A stretch of DNA of 64,000 bases from Tomocerus qinae (GCA_020055645.1 CM034548.1:496001-560000), one strand, 5' to 3'. Positions 24,301 to 33,489 are shown, counted from the first letter of the stretch. Notes: generated by a model from the sequence alone, not told the origin. Program-made: numbers and translations.

Positions 24301-27300
24301 ATCTTTATCGGACATGACCTGAAGGTCACGTTTCCACCCTCCCCACCCTCACCCCCTAACCTAACCTAACCTAACCCTAACCTAAATGAAATAAACATAA
24401 TGACCAATTTTAGGTGTAAAACCGGTGGAATGTCATTTTTCCCCATACCCCCGTCGGGTGTGGGGGAGGGTGGAAACGTAACCTTCAGGTCATGTCCGAT
24501 AAAGATCCGATTGGGGGGGGGGGGTCACGTCTAAATATTCCGAGATATAGTGGTGCTGTGGGAATTAGAAATTTGCGCACCGTTATGTCCAATCCAACCG
24601 ACAATTTGCTTCTCCGGAGACAGTTTTTGGACCTGAGACTCTTAACTCATTCAACTGTTTCACAACGTGAAACGCAAAGTTCGAATAAATATCTTAACTA
24701 GCTCTTAACCTATAGACGAAAACTGCTTGTTAGGATAAACCAAGGATCGAGACAAATGAAATATGACTTTATGTGACGTCACAATTTCAATGGCCCATCT
24801 CTCATATCTCTGAACACCCCATACAAATTACGACTGTTTACTAAAATTTCTTGTCATACAAAATTCATGTGTGTGCCATAAACTTTAATTCGCAACCTTA
24901 AGATCTTCAGAGGTCAAAATTTTGAAATTTTTACCATCAAAGATGGCATTGACTGTCTTTATTTTATGGTTCAATAGGCTGTTATAATAGTCGAGACATC
25001 CATTTAATGACATCGGCATAGGTGATGCATCTATAATAGATTTTAATCTTAATGGCAGGTCTCCGACGTTACAGGCGGTTTTTTAGGTAACTCTTAAACA
25101 ACTCCGTCTTCTATTCCACAGGAACATTCCAAAAGGTGGATTACGTGTTCTTGATTGGCACTGGCGGAGGGGTGCCCCACTTCACCGATTTCAACAAACA
25201 CGTACGTCTCGGCGACGTCGTCGTATCAACCCCCACAGAAAGCCAAAGGTGCGTGTCCTTTATCAAGTGCAATAATGGTTTCCTTTACCAAATTTTCTAT
25301 TCCAGGTTCGTGTATTTGTACTGTGACAAAACTTCTGAGAAGCCTCAAGGGGGTTTGGAGTTTGAGACGCGTGGGTGGATTCCATCTAGTCTCGTTCTGC
25401 AAGATATTGCTGCCAGCATTAAGGCAAATGTAAGTTGGTTATGCGACAGCTGTGAGAGATGTGATTTATACATTTTTTATTTTATCTTGCAGGGGGAGGA
25501 GGAGTGGAACACTTGTATCCAGGAGGGGATGAAGCAATTGAAGGAACAAGACACAGACTTCTCCAGACCTTCTATAGCATCTGACAAACTCTTTATGGCC
25601 ATCGGCGAGAAGGACATGATCGAAGTGGCACATCCAACTCCCGTCGTTGACGCCCTACCCACCCAAAAGTACGTACATGTACTCTTCCTCCGCTCATAGG
25701 CCAGTATTTTTATAAGATGAGTTATTTCCACTCTCATTTTAAAGAGAGACGATGAAATCTCCACTCAAACTATCCATATTTTTTAACTGCTACAGTATTC
25801 ACTCTTCAAAGTAAGAGTTGACTGGAGACTCATTAGGGAATTCAACAAAGAAATTTCAAATTGAAACTATCAATTTGAATAAAAGCAAAGTTGCACTACA
25901 AGGATAAAGCCTATTTACACAAGGGTCCAGTAGTTTAGAAATTATTTCTAGATGAACGATATAATGCGGACAACCGCCGTAACGGCGGGTTTTCAAAAAA
26001 AATGCTGAAATTGGTTTTTTCATCAGTGTATGAATTTTAGAGATGTGTAAGCAAAATAATTTGAAATACCAAATAGGATTGCAACCAGTGTTAACCTAAT
26101 GAGAAAGAGGATTTTCGATATACCGCCCCCTTTACTCAGGACACACCCCCGAGTGTCGAAAAGCAAGGTTGGAACTTTGAAACTACTCCGAAACTACTCG
26201 AATTTGGATGAATTTTTTTTTAAAATTGAAGAAGACAATATTTCGAAGGGTAATTTTGGCATATTTCAAAATTCGAAGTCCTTCATGAAAAAGCAATTTC
26301 CAAAATAACTTTCAATTTGACCTCCAAATATTTCAAAGGTCAACTTACTGAAAATACTCCCCAATTCACCTTGTGTGACATATCAATCAGCATCTACACA
26401 CTTTAAACAAATCGATATGATGTAAAATGTTAAAAATTTGAATTGGTACAACGTCAAAGGTCATTTAAAAAATTGTTACTATGCCTTAACAGACAACTGT
26501 TGAAATTAATATGTAAACTAGCGATAGCACAGCACATGGGCCCGAAAGCCATCGAAAGCATTAAAATTACATTAATTCCCTGTATCTGCGTACTAACACA
26601 TTTCGTCTAATACATACCCATATACCCCATAGTTTTTTAATGCGCAACTCCACTTGACGTTTATACTTTTAGTACGATGACAGCAGGAGTGAAAGGTTTA
26701 GAAAATTTTCGTGTTAAAAATAAGAACCTTAGTTTCCCGTCTAGCTCCAGTCATTGACCCACATTTTTTTGTACACAGACAAAACATGGAATCTCGAGTC
26801 CATTTAGGACCAATTGCAGCCGGGCGACATGTTTCCAGGGACGATCATGCGCGTCAAGAACTAGCATCCCGCCTTGGAATTCTTGCATATGATTCCGAGT
26901 TTGACTCAGTGCTTGAGAGTGTTCTTGGAAATCGCCGAGACTCGTTTGTTGTCATTCGGGGAGTGGCTGACTACAAGGTAATATTAATTTGCTGGCCAAA
27001 TAGTAAATCATTTAAAAATCCTTATGCTTTACTCCAAACCAGCCGAGAGATAGCCCCCAATCATTATGTATGTTACAGGAAATTTGTACAGACCGGACGT
27101 TTGCGTAGGTCCGGTAGGACATGTGTACACGGCCTGTCCTGAAGTCGGATATTTGAATTATCCTAGGACATGTGCACTTTTCCTCGGACATGTACTAGGA
27201 TAAATGAAAAGTAATTTGCAAAGGTAGCCTAGGACAAGTGTAGAAATGGAAGTTTCAGCGATAATAACCAAATATTATTACAATATTATAGTATTATGAT

Positions 27301-30300
27301 AATAGGATTTACATAAGACGCATAGCTATTGATAAGTGTATGAGTATTTGGTGTTCGCATCCTATATTTCTACACAAATGCCGTTTTTAAAATACCTTTT
27401 ATAATGCTATTATGATTTTAACTATCTCCAAATGGCATGACCAAAGGCCATGCCATTTGGCCACTATACAGGGTGGCCAAAGATGAATGACATACACTTT
27501 GATCCTGAATAACTTTTGGTTTGAGACATTTAAATGCGGCATATACCAGTCGAAAGAATAAGAAATAACTTAATAATTAGCCGAATATTATTGTTTACAA
27601 AAAACTTTCCATTGCCGTTGATCTCTTTCCCCTACACCTAAAATTTCAAACACCATTTAAGATCAAAGATGTTCAAAGTCATTTACAAATGGACATTTTC
27701 AACATTTTTCGTCCACCCAACGTTTTACACATTTAAAGTGGTTTGTAAACAATAATATTCGGCTAATTTTTAAGTTATTTCTTGGTCTTTCGACTGGTAT
27801 AGTTCGCATTTAAATATCTCAAACCGTTCAAAAGTTATTCAGGGTCAAAGTGTATGTCATTCAACTTTGGCCACCCTGTATATAAAATTCTAAATATCCC
27901 GTACTTATAAATAAAGCCATTTTCTACAATTCATGTTTCAATTATACGTCCTTATACTGTTGGTATGCAATAATCATCCACAAAAGCACGAGGATCAAAA
28001 TATACCTAAACTATTTATGTATATCCTGCCCTTAGCTTGTATACAGCTGAACAAAGTATCGAGTGTGCCGTAAATGCCACACTAAATAGGGCAAGGCATG
28101 CCTTGAAACTAAAAAATGTCGCCAAAAATCGTATTTATTACCTGTCAAAACGATGTCTTTGCTTAATTTACGGCATGCGTCATTTACAGTGCCGCAGCCA
28201 GGGGGGCCAGGGGAACCTAACCAAAAAATTTTTTCATATACTTTCATTTAGATTTTGTCGCCCCCCCCCCGAAATTTTTTCCTGGCTGCGGCCCTGGTCA
28301 TTTACGGCATGCCGTACATAAAATCAATTTACGGCGTGCCGACTTTATACTCTGCAGCTGAACATCCTTGTTCCAAAAGCAATACATGGGCTTAGATTTT
28401 GAATGAAAAACCTCGGCCCCTATTTGATTGGACTAACTAATAGGTAGTACCTTCTTCAATTCAACCCCTTATTAACAACAAACTTGCAGAATGTAAAAAT
28501 ATTTCATTAAGATTTTGCTAATTTAAGTGGCATGGCAATAATTGAGACCACGAAATAAATTAAACTATCACAAACAGGAAAAAACATTGCTTTTTCAGCT
28601 TAAGTTGTACAGAAACCATATAGTAAATAGGGTCCAGTGGATTCAGTGTACAAAATTTACCACTTTTTAGAGTAATTTACCATCACAATGGAAAAAATAC
28701 ACTTTAATAGTAAAAATGGACTTAATGGTAAAAATACATTTAATGGCAAAAATGGTAAACCAAGACAATTTATTGATACACGAGTACACATGCGGCACAT
28801 TCAAATAAACTGTTGATAAATAGGCTCACGCGCTATCGGGAACACGCGTGATGTAGCTTGCAGTTCGACTGACTAGCGTAGCATACATTAAGTAATACGT
28901 TTTGTATCATAACTATTTATACCCCACATGGGGTATGTCAATATTTGACTTTTAATAAAGACTGGTTGATCCTTGGTTAATATGATATCATGCAAAAAAT
29001 AGATTTGAAAAAAGTCGTTACAAGGGTATAGGTTGAAGTAAGATAGCGGTTGAAAATTTAAAATATCGCCCAATGAAACACACAGGGCATGCCAGGACCC
29101 GCTTTCGAGGGACCTAACCTAACCTAACCTAATTAAAACAATAACATTGATAGGTATTTGTGCAACCACTGCCATACTCCAACCATGGTATAGGGTCTCC
29201 TGACCAGAGATATAGAGAGATGGGCAATTGAAATTGTGACGTCACATTTCATTTCTGTCTCGACCCTTGGTTCATCCTAACAAGCAGTTTTCGTCTATTG
29301 GTTAAGGAGAGGGAAGGTTGAACAATGCATTGGTTTGTATAATGGAATGAAATTCACTCCCAGCAGGTTTGTTGTCATTGCCGCAGGATTCAGCAATGCA
29401 TTACCCTCCACTCTTATTTACAACGTTTACAACCAATAAGTGAAAAGGGGTGGTAAGGATATGTCAGCCAGAAATGAGACATGATAACTGGTATAACTCA
29501 GGAAGATGCAGCATTGCCAATCTACCTAACCTTATTCCTATTTCCTCTATCTATTCTCCTGACGGACGAACAAAAAACCTATGACAAGCCTTTCCATTAC
29601 TACCGGTTCCCTGTAGTAATAAGTCTTAATGTACTATTTTCTTTAAAATACGTCAAGTTAATATTTATATTTCGAATTAATATTAGAATGTTCTAAAACC
29701 AATAAGGCAGTCACTTTTTACAGATTAAAAAAACTGAATGCACTCTTTTTTGGCATTCTTTTATATAGTAATGAGTGACTATTTAAACAAAATAAAATTG
29801 TGTAGCACCATTAAATTTGGGTTTCAAAATCACTATTTTCCAGTCTCTGTATATCAGTCTTTATAAAACCAATTTACTATAGATGTGCGTAATTCTAAAA
29901 ATATTTGCTTCGGTTGTACATGTCAAGGCTGTATTGAGGGGGGCATTGGGGGGAAACATCCCCCCCCCCCGAAATCCAGGAAAAAGGAAATTTTTTCTCA
30001 AAATACCAAAAAAATTCGCACTTCGCGCGATTTTATGTGATTTTTAGGCTATTTTTGACTCATTTTAGCTAAAATAAGCCAACATTTTTAGCGCTTCGCG
30101 CGATAATGCCTAATACATAAGTGTATGACATCGTTGCCCCCTCCGAAATCGACTTCTAAATACGGTACTGGTACATGTGTGATGGAATTTTCATAGACCA
30201 AGACAAAAATTTAATTTTTTCAAATTTCAAACTTTTGAAAGCCCAATAACCAAATTTTGAAAAAGTAACTTCCTTAAATCAGGACGACGTGGAAATGGTT

Positions 30301-33300
30301 TTGAAATATTCTCGATACAAAGAGCTACAACTTTGCAATTTACAGTTTTTGGTCTCCACGTCGTCCTGCCTGATAACTTAAAGCAATTTGAAACTTGTAA
30401 TATTCAACTTCGTATTAACAGTTTTTGAGAAGTTTCTTAACAGGGTGCATACACACGGATGATTGAGTAAATTAATATGATGATGATGACTAAAGTATAC
30501 TATCTCAGACTTGATAAAGCAATAAATTTACCTGTCTATATATGTATAAATATATGTATGTACGTGTGGTAGGGAGAACCAAGGAAACTTGCATATACTA
30601 CGTTACGCAAAACCCACTCCCACCATGTGAAACGCAAGTGCTGACTTCAACACGTTTGAATGCCTCCTCCTCCCATTAACTGCACACGTAATATATGCAG
30701 GCTCCTTAAAAGCAAAATGCGCAACTCCAACAGTCCAATTCCTCTAAACCACTGAAATGAGTCGTTTCATATTATTATGATAACATCAAAATAATAATAG
30801 AAATTTACATAAGAAGGTTGAATGGTGACTAGGGATCGAATGGAAATGATTAGCGAAAGGGAACATTTCGTAATGATCGTAATGTGCCTTATTAAACAGA
30901 ATTTCAAAACTTCTAATTCCAATTGGTTCTGCTATATCGACAAACTTATTCAATTTTTTTAGTACAGCTGGGTTTACTTTTTACTACCCTCTTGATTCCA
31001 TTGGGCCAGTTGGACCATCTTTTTGTAGAATGAAATAACAGTGCTGGGAGCCAGAGCCACGATTTATTCTATAAAAGTATTTATTCGTAAGAGAGGATTT
31101 GTACGGTTTTTCCAAAATCCCACGGGGAATCTTATTTATTTGATTTTGAATGGGAAACGTTTTGGTAAATTTGTGGGAGTTTTTTCGAAAATAGAGTTTG
31201 GTGTAGGAAATTCCGTTTTATCAGGAAATTGGGGCTGCAGCTAATTTTTCCAACCACTGTACAGCACCGTATTTAGAAGTCGATTTTGGAGGGGGCATTG
31301 ACGTCATACACTTACATGCATTTGGCATATTCGCGCAAAGCGCGAAAAATTTGGGCTTGTTTTGTTTAAAATGAGTCAAATATAGCCTAAAGCGAAATAT
31401 TTTGGTATTTTGAGAAAAAATTTTCCCCTTTCTTGGATTTTGGGGGGCTGCTCCCTATGCCCCCCTCAATACAGCCTTGCACCGGAGAAAATAAAAGTAT
31501 ATTAATTAAAATATAATTTGTATTTACAAAATTAACATAATAACCTAATGGGATGTTTTTTATTACTGTGATGGGTGGCCTGCTGATTTTCTTTTGAGTG
31601 CTAGATTTGCCCCTTAGCTGGGTTCACTAGTAATATATAATATTTATATACAACTAGTACGGTTACCCGTCCTACGGAAAGGGCTAGTAACTGGGTTCGT
31701 AAAATTTCAAAACAAAAATTCAAAAGAATTTCAAACAAATTTTATTCTATTATATAATCGTAGACTGAGAAAAATTTTCCTACCTATATATATATATATA
31801 TATATATATGGTTGGTAGGACAGATTTGAATTTCACCGCGTTGATCCAAGGAGTCATTATTACTAAAAAATAATACCTTTCGAAATCGACTCACGTATGC
31901 TGGAAGCTACTAGTTATTTATAAAAAGGTTTTAAATTTTTCTGTTTATTGATAATTAACAAACCCTTAAAGTTATGAATCTAAATCTACAAAACTGCGGG
32001 TTCAACAAGTCTCCCAGTTATGCTACACCTTTTTATGAATTTGAGTTGGAAGTCTCCCACTCATGCATTCCCTTCTATAATTAAGTCGAGTTGACCGTTA
32101 AGTTAAGATGGTCGAGTTGATCCAAGTTGGTCCAAGTATTTGGAAATCATTTCCAAGTGTTTAAAAATGAATACCAACTGTTTGAAAATAATTTCGCGTT
32201 TGATTATCATTACCAACTGATTGAAAATCGTTTACAAGCGTTTGATTATCATTACCAACTGTTTGGAAATCATTACCAACAGTTAGGAAATCATTACCAA
32301 CTGTTAGGAAATCATTACCAACTGTTAGGAAATCATTACCAACTGTTAGGAAATGATTACCAACTATACAAACTGTTTGCAAATCATTACCAACTATACC
32401 AACTGTTTGGAAATCATTACCAACTATACAAGCTGTTTGCAAATCATTACCAACTATACCAACTGTTTGGAAATTATTACCAACTATACCAACTGTTTGC
32501 AAATTATTACCAACTATACCAACTGTTTGCAAATCATTACCAACTATAACAGAAATCATTACCAATTGTTTAGAAATCATTTCCAAGACTTTATTCCAAG
32601 ACTTCGGAATGTTTTCAGTAAATCATTGCCAATTTTTTAGAAATCATTTCCAAGACTTTATTCCAAGACTTCGGAAATTTTTCAGGAAACATAAATTTAC
32701 TAGCTCTCATCAATTGTTAATTTGATGTGTCAGAATCTCTTCACACTTAAGCCTCGACGATGATAGCACGTCCAGTAACAAGATAAATAAAGTAACATTT
32801 TTTAAAACATGTACTACATATTTTCTGAGGGCTTATTGTTGTCCTTTTAATCAAAAGGTCCCTGAATCTTTCAAAATTAAATAGTTTTTGGAGCTAGAGA
32901 AATACATGTGAATTGGGCAAACTCGTCTCGTTCTCTGTTGTATGAAAACTTAAAAGAAATAGGGCCACAATAAGCCATTCAGAATTTTGGGCTCTATTTT
33001 TGAGATATCAGTTTGAAATCCGTTGTCCCAAATTGGGTTTATCAATGTTTTCCGTTTTTCCAACACCTTTCCTTACGGTACCACTAGACTGCCAATTTTT
33101 ACTGCGGGGAGGAAGGGCGCCAATTTAAAATGAAGTCACATTCTACTGCTCGGGTTTTATTATTATCAAGCACCCCGTAGTAAAATTACTCATTTCTGCT
33201 CGTCGCTAGGCAACTGTATGTGTATCATCGTGGCAGCCTTAAAGTGGAGCATAATTTCATAATTATTGGTAGTAAAGAATAGAGGTTGTTTTAATGGTCA

Positions 33301-33489
33301 GTATAAGATTCCCCACTTGAGAAGAGTCCACTTGTCGTCCAATAACAATGTTCGAATTAAGACCTAAATGAATTTGTATTTTTGCAGGATGGAACACGTC
33401 GTCGGGACTGGCAACCACATGCAGCTTTGATGGCAGCAGCCTTTGCGAAGGCTATTATCGCTAGAATGGATCCTCCCTCCGACGACTAA
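12337..33489 (+). CDS. Nucleoside-phosphorylase-superfamily protein with winged-helix-like segment (11 exons, 492 aa)
   Basis: Exons: 12337-12472, 12551-12670, 21340-21448 (or from 21334), 21521-21644, 21709-21844, 21910-22035, 25122-25248, 25306-25429, 25493-25668, 26779-26977, 33388-33489. Every junction has GT/AG ends and compatible phase, giving one frame of 493 codons including the TAA. Residues 1-85 (RFWFKEEFPRLERAKSSQEF ...) are charged, helical-looking and unrecognised. About 95-155 (VTETKVLEMI...LSLQDISKQ...EEEIKSHLFVLQSKGLI) reads as a winged helix. The rest matches the purine/uridine phosphorylase fold: glycine loop LIGTGGGVPHF, then HVRLGDVVVSTP, VHLGPIAAGRHV, FVVIRGVADYKDG and a C-terminal WQPHAALMAAAFAKAII helix, as in PNP domains of fungal NLR-like proteins. 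The usual Met-Glu ribose motif reads DSEFDSV, so activity is uncertain. The link between exons 2 and 3 (8.7-kb intron) rests on phase only. Inferred role: nucleoside sensing or hydrolysis. Confidence 0.72.
12671..14236. other. Intronic AT-rich sequence, nothing recognised
   Basis: Within the large intron 2 of the PNP-like gene. A minus-strand 72-codon frame at 13440-13658 has two CxxC-like cysteines near its end but no other family features. No repeat ends were found. Confidence 0.4.
14237..15094 (+). mobile_element. pogo-like (Tc1/mariner superfamily) deletion derivative, copy 1
   Basis: Ends TACTGTAATAATCGA and TCGATTATTACGGTA are inverted and include TA at both edges. Just inside each end lie repeated phrases ATAATTCCCCGTATCGAA. 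A short frame at 14513 reads MAEGGEERLYLTPKRPS...NLSIKLKAIKLSKE, like the helix-turn-helix start of pogo/jerky transposases. 14700-14906 encodes MEDLLIAVF...CSEGLEGLKQCNQ...EPMEALLSSDKEN, the acidic C-terminal tail. The DDE catalytic centre is absent, so the copy is non-autonomous. A sister copy is at 37614-38376. Confidence 0.75.
15185..16425. repeat. Two oppositely oriented ~33-bp minisatellite arrays flanking a 0.8-kb core
   Basis: 15215-15415 holds degenerate repeats of an AACTGGTCTTTTGACAAAT-like unit. 16255-16420 holds related units in the inverse orientation (ACCAGTTTACTT, ACCAATTTACCTTTG). The arrangement resembles a Foldback-type element with arrays as arms, but ends and target duplication could not be fixed. 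The core includes a dispersed repeat (15885-16060). Confidence 0.5.
15885..16060. repeat. Dispersed repeat shared with 31745-31920
   Basis: TATAATCGTAGACTTAGATA ... GATCCAAGGAGGTATTATTA ... CCTTTTGAAATCGAGTCGAG is matched in the same orientation at 31745-31920. There the middle is replaced by an (AT)n run. The phrase GGTTACCCGTCCTACGGA at 17797 and 31667 appears to belong to the same repeat family. Confidence 0.6.
16607..17010 (+). other. Unrecognised ORF, possibly transposon-derived zinc-binding region
   Basis: An open frame (16610-16927) includes MATLATKQISSDWEYN, then SDTVLFYCCRSGGEKCTASQ. After a stop, another frame has YRCHTWFRSEKTRKCSCDKG. The Cys/His spacing loosely recalls zinc-binding N-terminal regions (FLYWCH/SWIM-like) of Mutator-like transposons, but the match is too weak to call. 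It lies in intron 2 of the PNP-like gene. Confidence 0.2.
17450..17680 (+). pseudogene. mariner/ITm-like DDE transposase relic
   Basis: One frame reads SGWAGIWSGSILGPFFFTG, the segment before the second catalytic Asp. A second frame reads YNEIWPAIQTLQNHENFMLMQDLPTS, matching the F-x-x-Q-D-G-A-P-x-H box with Gly and His lost. The frameshift, the damaged box and the missing flanks show it is dead. It sits exactly between the inverted arms 17189-17297 and 17680-17787. Confidence 0.55.
17940..18090. repeat. Short direct repeat with internal hairpin (ATACCACAACTT...)
   Basis: ATACCACAACTTTCATTGTGG + GTACCCACC + CAGTCTAGATGT (from about 17945) recurs at about 18037-18088. Each copy contains the self-complementary CCACAAC...GTTGTGG. 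Non-coding. Confidence 0.6.
18151..19735. repeat. 270-bp / 379-bp satellite with nested palindromes, about five units
   Basis: GGTACAACAACGGAATCATA starts units at 18151, 18421, 18691, 19070 and 19449: two periods of 270 bp, then two of 379 bp. The longer units carry a ~109-bp insertion (AGCAATAGTCAATAAGCCGG ... CCTAGCTGGGACTAACAG). Each unit holds inverted pairs GGTACAACAACGGA / TCCGTTGTTGTACC and TACTACAAAATACAATACA / TGTATTGTATTTTGTAGTA. Because 270 is a multiple of three, a minus-strand frame (18125-18904) stays open with a 90-residue repeat. I regard that as coincidental, since the unit is a palindromic transposon-like sequence. Confidence 0.88.
19810..20190. repeat. Minisatellite (GACAACAGACAGCAGTTG / CAGATGGACAATAGACGGTC units)
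   Basis: Imperfect 12- to 33-bp units built from ACAACAGA, CAGTTGGACA and AGACGGTCAA run head to tail. The right part is more homogeneous (GGACAACAGACGGCAGAT). Open frames here are by-products of the period. Confidence 0.9.
20519..20886 (-). pseudogene. LINE relic (R2-like C-terminal Cys/His region)
   Basis: On the minus strand, GRFQDVTHCRRWNENNENLS, HILGYCPYGLLHRNARYPQI and RTIIVESFKE are followed, in broken frame, by VYDEVDTIALDGSNRR and HTRFD. This is the post-RT zinc-knuckle and restriction-like endonuclease entry region of R2-type non-LTR retrotransposons (C-x2-C/W ... H-x4-C, here with one Cys replaced by Trp). It ends at the boundary of the 17119-20518 element. Confidence 0.65.
20887..21333. 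other. Intronic spacer before exon 3 of the PNP-like gene
   Basis: AT-rich, no recognised repeat or ORF. A pyrimidine/AT stretch precedes the CAG acceptor candidates at 21331-21339. Confidence 0.4.
22091..22346. mobile_element. TIR element (CTACTGTCTAGC, ~50-bp arms) in intron 6
   Basis: CTACTGTCTAGCTTTATAAA plus AATCCGAATGATGACCTCTA at the left are inverted at the right end with few mismatches. The interior is AT-rich and non-coding. It lies 56 bp after exon 6 of the PNP-like gene. Confidence 0.82.
22347..23820. other. Intronic AT-rich sequence, nothing recognised
   Basis: Within intron 6 of the PNP-like gene. Two phrases GACCCTGGAGGGTCACAAG (23531) and GTGACCCTCCATGACCCTG (23690) form a loose inverted pair. 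No coding content. Confidence 0.35.
23855..24815. repeat. Dispersed repeat (inverse of 29200-29435) interrupted by a 665-bp insertion
   Basis: 23855-24034 and 24700-24815 together match the inverse of 29200-29435. In that second copy the two parts are contiguous. In this copy, 24035-24699 is inserted between 10-bp direct repeats AGCTCTTAAC (24025-24034, 24700-24709). The other copy therefore acts as an internal 'empty site'. Confidence 0.7.
24035..24699. mobile_element. Insertion with 9-10-bp target duplication; contains a hairpin with TTAGG-type loop
   Basis: Bounded by AGCTCTTAAC on both sides. Its centre (24232-24575) is a long inverted repeat with ~110-bp arms (TTTCTAAGTCCCGCAGCACC ... 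CCTGAAGGTCACGTTTCCAC). The loop holds CCTAACCTAACCTAACCCTAA, a telomere-type tract. A 9-10-bp duplication would suit a Mutator-like or Foldback-type mover, but the ends (TAGTCTAGGG, ATCTTAACT) are not clear inverted repeats. No ORF. Confidence 0.6.
25669..26778. other. Intron 9 of the PNP-like gene, nothing recognised
   Basis: AT-rich. A 23-bp stretch at 26673-26695 has AG/GT ends and an open reading (YDDSRSER) and could be a skipped or alternative micro-exon. Joining exon 9 directly to exon 10 keeps the frame and uses the better donor. Confidence 0.4.
26978..27476. other. Intronic spacer, nothing recognised
   Basis: Start of the 6.4-kb intron 10. Contains a small tandem of CCTAGGACA(TG/AG)TG phrases (27160-27245) and no coding sequence. 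Confidence 0.4.
27479..27878. mobile_element. TA-flanked MITE with ~135-bp inverted arms (ACAGGGTGGCC)
   Basis: ACAGGGTGGCCAAAGATGAA at the left and its inverse (TTCAACTTTGGCCACCCTGT) at the right continue pairing through CATACACTTTGATCCTGAAT, ACCAGTCGAAAGAA and CCGAATATTATTGTTTACAA. TA is present at both outer edges (27477-27478 and 27879-27880). The terminal ACAGGGTRG-GCC resembles the ends of 17119-20518. No ORF. Confidence 0.88.
28052..28354. mobile_element. hAT-like MITE, 'GCCGTAAATGCC' family, copy 2, with a second MITE nested inside
   Basis: Ends CAAAGTATCGAG and CTTTATACTCTG form short imperfect inverted repeats. CAGCTGAA is duplicated exactly at 28044-28051 and 28355-28362. Internally it shares GTGCCGTAAATGCC and TTTACGGCATGCCG with 6501-6875. 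It is interrupted at 28187-28296 by a family A MITE with its own 8-bp duplication. Confidence 0.85.
28187..28296. mobile_element. hAT-like MITE, family A, nested, target duplication GTCATTTA
   Basis: Begins CAGTGCCGCAGCCAGGGGGG and ends CCTGGCTGCGGCCCTG. GTCATTTA lies on both sides (28179-28186, 28297-28304). The host sequence reads through if the insert and one duplication are removed, which orders the two insertions in time. Confidence 0.9.
28363..29024. other. Intronic AT-rich spacer, nothing recognised
   Basis: Contains a small run of ...TGGTAAAAATACATTTAATGG... phrases (28690-28760). No ORF of interest. Confidence 0.35.
29025..29190. mobile_element. TIR element with CCTAA tract, copy 2
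   Basis: Same family as 10257-10425: GGTTGAAGTAAGATAGCGGT at the left, and an inverse-related CTGCCATACTCCAACC at the right. The interior GGGACCTAACCTAACCTAAC carries a longer TTAGG-type run than copy 1. Non-coding. Confidence 0.65.
29200..29435. repeat. Dispersed repeat, uninterrupted inverse copy of 23855-24815
   Basis: Matches the two halves of the interrupted copy (GGGCAATTGAAATTGTGACG, CAAGCAGTTTTCGTCTATTG, CCCAGCAGGTTTGTTGTCAT) without the 665-bp insertion. Confidence 0.7.
29924..30170. mobile_element. hAT-like MITE, family B, target duplication GTACATGT
   Basis: Ends CAAGGCTGTATTGAG and CTAAATACGGTACTG are partly inverted. GTACATGT is duplicated exactly at 29916-29923 and 30171-30178. 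The interior shows C/G runs near the edges and CGCACTTCGCGCGATTTTATG. Non-coding. Confidence 0.82.
30281..30378. repeat. Short hairpin (CAGGACGACGTGGA arms)
   Basis: CAGGACGACGTGGA is inverted as TCCACGTCGTCCTG about 60 bp downstream. No target duplication was seen. Confidence 0.6.
30560..30960. repeat. Dispersed repeat, inverse copy of 7384-7780
   Basis: Shares about 400 bp with 7384-7780 on the other strand (ATATGCAGGCTCCTTAAAAG, CTCTAAACCACTGAAATGAG), with many small differences. Confidence 0.65.
31262..31479. mobile_element. hAT-like MITE, family B, inverted orientation
   Basis: CAGCACCGTATTTAGAAGTC at the left and CAATACAGCCTTG at the right are the reversed ends of the copy at 29924-30170, and the interior is homologous to it. 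No clear 8-bp duplication was found, so this copy is older or rearranged. Confidence 0.7.
31745..31925. repeat. Dispersed repeat (copy of 15885-16060) with (AT)n microsatellite
   Basis: Same orientation as 15885-16060, with an alternating TA run of about 28 bp (31782-31809) in place of the middle. GGTTACCCGTCCTACGGA occurs just upstream at 31667. Confidence 0.65.
32150..32665. repeat. Minisatellite (AAATCATTACCAACTGTTAGG; then 30-bp units)
   Basis: 21-bp units dominate at 32215-32350 (AAATCATTACCAACTGTTAGG). 30-bp units (AACTATACCAACTGTTTGCA + AATTATTACC) follow at 32350-32540, and degenerate units at 32575-32665. Unit lengths are multiples of three, so all frames look open. It lies in intron 10 of the PNP-like gene. 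Confidence 0.92.
32666..33387. other. End of intron 10, nothing recognised
   Basis: AT-rich sequence up to the acceptor TTTTTGCAG at 33379-33387. Confidence 0.4.

Noticed and set aside
26673-26695. 23-bp micro-exon between exons 9 and 10 of the PNP-like gene
   Set aside because: Using it needs a poorer donor for exon 9; direct joining of exon 9 to exon 10 keeps the frame with better splice sites.
32127-32586. Plus- and minus-strand ORFs of ~140 codons
   Set aside because: Both are read-outs of a 21/30-bp minisatellite; low complexity and open on both strands.
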